From positions 39,657 through 103,656 of the forward strand of contig JAAFIM010000004.1 in the NCBI GenBank assembly GCA_013297745.1: a DNA stretch of 64,000 bases, given 5' to 3'. A program made the translations under genes and the position numbers. Each line of letters opens with the position of its first letter. The first letter of the stretch is position 1. Positions 60,943-64,000 of the stretch are shown here, one piece after another. Source of the DNA: Chitinophagales bacterium (GTDB lineage: Bacteria; Bacteroidota; Bacteroidia; Chitinophagales; Saprospiraceae). The notes beneath the pieces are model-generated. The model saw only the letters and a list, made by a program, of their open reading frames with translations. It made no database searches and was not told the origin of the DNA.

Positions 60943-61806
60943 ATGCTCAAATTTCTTCCTATGCTTTTTGTTGCGCTTGGCTTTTATGCTTGCGCCAACA
61001 ACAACGCCCAATCCAACCCCAAACAAGACGACTTGTTGCGGCAAAATGCTCACAATAACAGCGATACCAGCCTAAGTGTAGCCGCTGATACGAATATAAA
61101 CAAAAATGTAGTTATGGAAATAGATAGCAGTTTGACCCCTGAATATCTTATGGGTAAATTTGACCCCAGCAAAGACAACCGTTTCGTGAAGATAAGCCCG
61201 CCTTACTCTAGCGCGGATATGTACGGGCGCAAAGAAATGTTTGAGTCGTTCAAACTGATGCAGGCTGCCGCCAAAAAGGATAAAATTAGCCTTACTATAG
61301 TCTCTGCTACTCGCACCTATGATATGCAAAAAGCGATTTGGGAGGGCAAATGGAACAGCAAAAAGCCTGTGGATGGTAAAATTCTTCCCCCTTTGTCGCA
61401 GTTGTCGGGCAAAGAACGCGCGCTCAAAATTTTATTATGGAATTCTATGCCCAGCACCAGCCGCCACCATTGGGGAACTGATATTGATATGAACAGTGTT
61501 AGCCCCGCTTATTTTGCTACAGGCAAAGGGTTGAAAGAGTACGAATGGTTGGTAGCGCACGCGGCTGAGTATGGGTTTTGCCAAACTTATTCCGAATTTG
61601 GCGAAAGCCGCCAAACGGGCTATCAGGTGGAAAAATGGCATTGGTCTTATATGCCCATAGCGCAAGAATGTACAAAGGCTTATCCCGTTCTGGTTAAAAA
61701 TGAGGATATAAAAGGTTTTGTGGGTTCGGAAACGGCTGTAGATATTGATATTATCAAAAATTATGTCTTGGGTATCAATAAAGCTTGCCAAAATTTACCC
61801 AAATAG
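60943..61806 (+). CDS. VanY/M15B-type D,D-carboxypeptidase lipoprotein
   Basis: A 287-residue lipoprotein (MLKFLPMLFVALGFYAC, lipobox FYAC; an ATG four codons upstream is the alternative). After a linker, the M15B domain shows SATRTYDMQKAIWEGKW, TSRHHWGTDIDMN (zinc His and Asp) and EKWHWSYMP (catalytic Glu and zinc His). Such enzymes trim the terminal D-Ala of peptidoglycan stems. It is 112 nt upstream of glmS, which makes the amino-sugar precursor of peptidoglycan, so co-transcription is possible. Confidence 0.88.
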   Translation: MLKFLPMLFVALGFYACANNNAQSNPKQDDLLRQNAHNNSDTSLSVAADTNINKNVVMEIDSSLTPEYLMGKFDPSKDNRFVKISPPYSSADMYGRKEMFESFKLMQAAAKKDKISLTIVSATRTYDMQKAIWEGKWNSKKPVDGKILPPLSQLSGKERALKILLWNSMPSTSRHHWGTDIDMNSVSPAYFATGKGLKEYEWLVAHAAEYGFCQTYSEFGESRQTGYQVEKWHWSYMPIAQECTKAYPVLVKNEDIKGFVGSETAVDIDIIKNYVLGINKACQNLPK

Positions 61807-61918
61807 ATACTTTTAACCATTTTTTTGCCCATTTTTTTATACTTTTTGTCCCATTGCTCCGTTTTAAAACCTGGTTAGCAAACAAAAATTATTTTATTCT
61901 TAAAAAAATACGCTATTT

Positions 61919-63763
61919 ATGTGCGGAATTGTCGCTTATATTGGCCATCAGCAGGCCTATCCAGTCCTTATTAAAGGGCTTCAACGGTTAGAATATCGCG
62001 GTTACGACAGCGCGGGGGTGGCTTTATTGACCCCACAGACGGATATTTTGGTTTATAAACAAAAAGGAAAGGTAAGAGACTTGCAGGAAGCGGTAAAAAA
62101 CCAACCTACTAAATCTTTTATCGGGATAGGACATACCCGTTGGGCTACTCACGGCGAACCCAACGACGTAAATGCTCACCCGCATACTTCCGGCAATGGG
62201 GAGTTGGTGATTATTCACAATGGGATTATAGAAAATTATCAACCTTTGCGCACGGCACTTATCCGCGAAGGGCATAGTTTTGAGTCGGAAACGGATACGG
62301 AAATTTTAATCCATTTGATAGAAGAAATCCAAAATAAAGAAGCCGTTTCTATCGCTGAAGCAGTGCGTTTGGCCTTGTCGCGGGTGGTAGGTGCTTATGC
62401 TATAGTAGTTTTGGACAAAAAAGAACCCAATACCGTAGTCGCAGCGCGCAAAGGTAGCCCGTTGGTGTTGGGCATAGGTAAAAATGAGCTGTTTTTAGCC
62501 TCTGACGCTTCCCCAATCATTGAATATACCAAAAATGTGGTTTATATCAACGATGAAGAGATAGTAATTTTGCACCCCAACGGTGAGTTTGCTATCAAGT
62601 CTATTGATAACGAAGAACAAACCCCTTTTATCCAGTATTTGGATATGGAAATTGATTCCATAGAAAAGGGCGGTTTCCCCCACTATATGCTCAAAGAAAT
62701 TCATCAACAACCTACGACTATAGCCGATGCTATGCGGGGGCGTTTGAACGTACAACAGGGGATTATCACTTTGGGCGGGGTTGTGGAGTATGAAAATCGG
62801 TTCAAAAACGCCACTCGTCTCACCATTATAGCTTGTGGTACGTCTTGGATAGCTGGGCTTATCGGCGAGTATTTGTTTGAAGATTTGGCGCGTATTCCTA
62901 CAGAGGTAGAATATGCTTCAGAGTTCAGGTACAGAAACCCAATTATCAACAATCAGGATGTAATTATCGCCATCTCTCAATCGGGTGAAACTGCCGATAC
63001 GCTCGCTGCGTTGGAACTTTCCAAAGAAAAAGACGCGCTGACTTATGGCATCTGCAACGTGGTGGGTTCTTCCATAGCACGCGCTACCCACGCGGGTTCG
63101 TACATACACGCAGGGCCAGAGATTGGGGTCGCTTCCACCAAAGCTTTTACGGGGCAAGTTACTCTACTTACGCTGATGGCTTTGCAGTTGGCCAACAAAC
63201 GGGGTACGATTTCCAACACTTACTATTTCCAACTCTTGCGCGAATTGGAGCAAATCCCAGAGAAAATTAAACAGGTTTTGGCCGCTGAAGCTAAAATCAA
63301 ACAAATTGCCGAACTGTGGAAAGATTGTCCCAACGCCTTATACTTGGGGCGCGGATATAATTATCCTGTAGCGTTGGAAGGCGCGCTCAAGTTGAAAGAG
63401 ATTTCTTACATACACGCCGAAGGTTATCCAGCTGCCGAGATGAAACACGGGCCTATAGCTTTGATAGATGAAAATATGCCTGTGGTGATTATCGCCACCA
63501 ACGACAGCACCCGCGACAAAGTAATTTCTAATATCCAAGAGGTAAAAGCCCGCAAAGGGAAAATTTTGGCTATTATCAAAGAAAATGACCACGATATAGC
63601 GGCGCTTGCTGACCATTTTATAGAAATTCCCGACACAGCCGAACCACTTTCGCCCCTTTTGTCGGTTGTTCCGTTGCAGTTATTGGCTTATCATATCGCC
63701 GTTTTTCGCGGTTGCAATATAGACCAACCCCGCAATTTGGCTAAATCGGTAACTGTAGAATAA
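61919..63763 (+). CDS. glmS: Glutamine-fructose-6-phosphate aminotransferase (isomerizing)
   Basis: A 614-residue enzyme making glucosamine-6-phosphate from fructose-6-phosphate and glutamine. It begins MCGIVAYIG with the Cys nucleophile at position 2 once Met is removed. Glutaminase-domain motifs: LQRLEYRGYDSAGVAL, HTRWATHGEPNDVNAHPH and IIHNGIIENY. Two SIS domains follow: IIACGTSWIAGL with AISQSGETADTLAAL, and ALYLGRGYNYPVALEGALKL with AAEMKHGPIALID. It ends PRNLAKSVTVE. No glmS ribozyme was recognised in the leader. A terminator follows. Confidence 0.97.
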   Translation: MCGIVAYIGHQQAYPVLIKGLQRLEYRGYDSAGVALLTPQTDILVYKQKGKVRDLQEAVKNQPTKSFIGIGHTRWATHGEPNDVNAHPHTSGNGELVIIHNGIIENYQPLRTALIREGHSFESETDTEILIHLIEEIQNKEAVSIAEAVRLALSRVVGAYAIVVLDKKEPNTVVAARKGSPLVLGIGKNELFLASDASPIIEYTKNVVYINDEEIVILHPNGEFAIKSIDNEEQTPFIQYLDMEIDSIEKGGFPHYMLKEIHQQPTTIADAMRGRLNVQQGIITLGGVVEYENRFKNATRLTIIACGTSWIAGLIGEYLFEDLARIPTEVEYASEFRYRNPIINNQDVIIAISQSGETADTLAALELSKEKDALTYGICNVVGSSIARATHAGSYIHAGPEIGVASTKAFTGQVTLLTLMALQLANKRGTISNTYYFQLLRELEQIPEKIKQVLAAEAKIKQIAELWKDCPNALYLGRGYNYPVALEGALKLKEISYIHAEGYPAAEMKHGPIALIDENMPVVIIATNDSTRDKVISNIQEVKARKGKILAIIKENDHDIAALADHFIEIPDTAEPLSPLLSVVPLQLLAYHIAVFRGCNIDQPRNLAKSVTVE

Positions 63764-63785
63764 GTTTAAAACTGATATTTTCCAA

Positions 63786-63824
63786 CAAAAAAACCTTTCT
63801 CTTGTAACGGAGGAAGGTTTTTTT
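63786..63824 (+). terminator. Terminator of glmS
   Basis: AAAAAAACCTT with AAGGTTTTTTT plus inner CTC/GAG pairs, ending in T's. Confidence 0.75.
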
Positions 63825-63916
63825 GTTTATAGCTGTAGATTTTTTACAGCAAATTTTTTATTTACAGATGTTTAGTAAGTAACTGAACAAAATGGAAGTA
63901 ATTTTTACGCTTCAGT

Positions 63917-64000
63917 AAAAACTTGTGTTTTGGAAATTTTCTTAACGGCTTGCGCCTAAAAATTTCTTTTTCTTCGTACTTTTTGCAGGCGCAAAAAGTA
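63917..64000. repeat. Third copy of the element core, cut by the window end
   Basis: AAAACTTGTGTTTTGGAAAT at 63917 and the following TAACGGCTTGCGCC and hairpin TACTTTTTGC/GCAAAAAGTA match 4563-4643 with few differences. The remainder is beyond the window. Confidence 0.7.

Noticed and set aside
61807..61918. glmS ribozyme upstream of glmS
   Set aside because: The 112-nt leader is AT-rich and shows none of the ribozyme core that I could recognise.

Overview
The window looks like a chromosomal segment of a Bacteroidota bacterium, most likely a Cytophagia-type environmental species; the genus cannot be told from this sequence. The signs are low G+C, A-rich translation starts without clear Shine-Dalgarno sequences, many TAnnTTTG (-7) promoter boxes with TTG/TTTG about 19-20 nt upstream, a DAHP synthase-chorismate mutase fusion, an RND pump fused to its TolC-like partner, a DUF4270 lipoprotein beside a GT5-only 'glycogen synthase', and a TPR/PD40/OmpA protein of the type linked to type IX secretion. 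No rRNA, tRNA, prophage, transposase gene or CRISPR array was seen.

Layout. 0-6 kb: 5' part of rimO, an RsiV-like lipoprotein, an RtcB-type RNA ligase with a repeat-rich leader, a secreted MORN-caspase protein, a MITE-like element and the aroG/pheB-type fusion. 6-12.4 kb: surface-glycan genes (polytopic membrane protein, three glycosyltransferases, FAD amine oxidase) with a candidate small RNA between them. 12.6-16.7 kb: DUF4197 lipoprotein, membrane protein, lipoprotein MsrA, exported superoxide dismutase and FolA. 16.8-23.2 kb: complete nqrABCDEF operon (minus strand) for the Na+-pumping NADH:quinone reductase, with an unusual membrane-anchored NqrA. 23.4-34.5 kb: M6-like metalloprotease, LRR lipoprotein, CysN, a small operon with an M78-like peptidase and a 54-residue peptide, two CpeT-like secreted proteins, DUF4270 and the GT5 half-protein. 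34.7-42.6 kb: heavy-metal efflux genes interrupted by a coiled-coil gene and two repeat blocks. 43-46 kb: tandem secreted LRR genes. 46-50.9 kb: triple-OmpA protein, YceI, esterase and GNAT. 51-55.5 kb: AhcY, then an operon with an ATPase and a TOPRIM protein that looks like a defence pair. 55.5-64 kb: MORN protein, second MITE-like element, 840-residue LRR lipoprotein, AroA, VanY-type peptidase, GlmS, and a third copy of the repeat core at the window edge.

How it fits together. Housekeeping metabolism (aromatic amino acids via AroG/CM and AroA, Na+ bioenergetics, SAH recycling, amino sugars) is interleaved with many envelope genes. Three recurring themes stand out: a four-member LRR family sharing a CPxCID N-terminal cap, two secreted MORN proteins sharing a CISGxC start, and several families of intergenic palindromic or MITE-like repeats. 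The best candidates for an undescribed system are the ATPase/TOPRIM pair (53.3-54.9 kb), the M78-peptidase/small-peptide operon (28.9-30.3 kb) and the LRR family.
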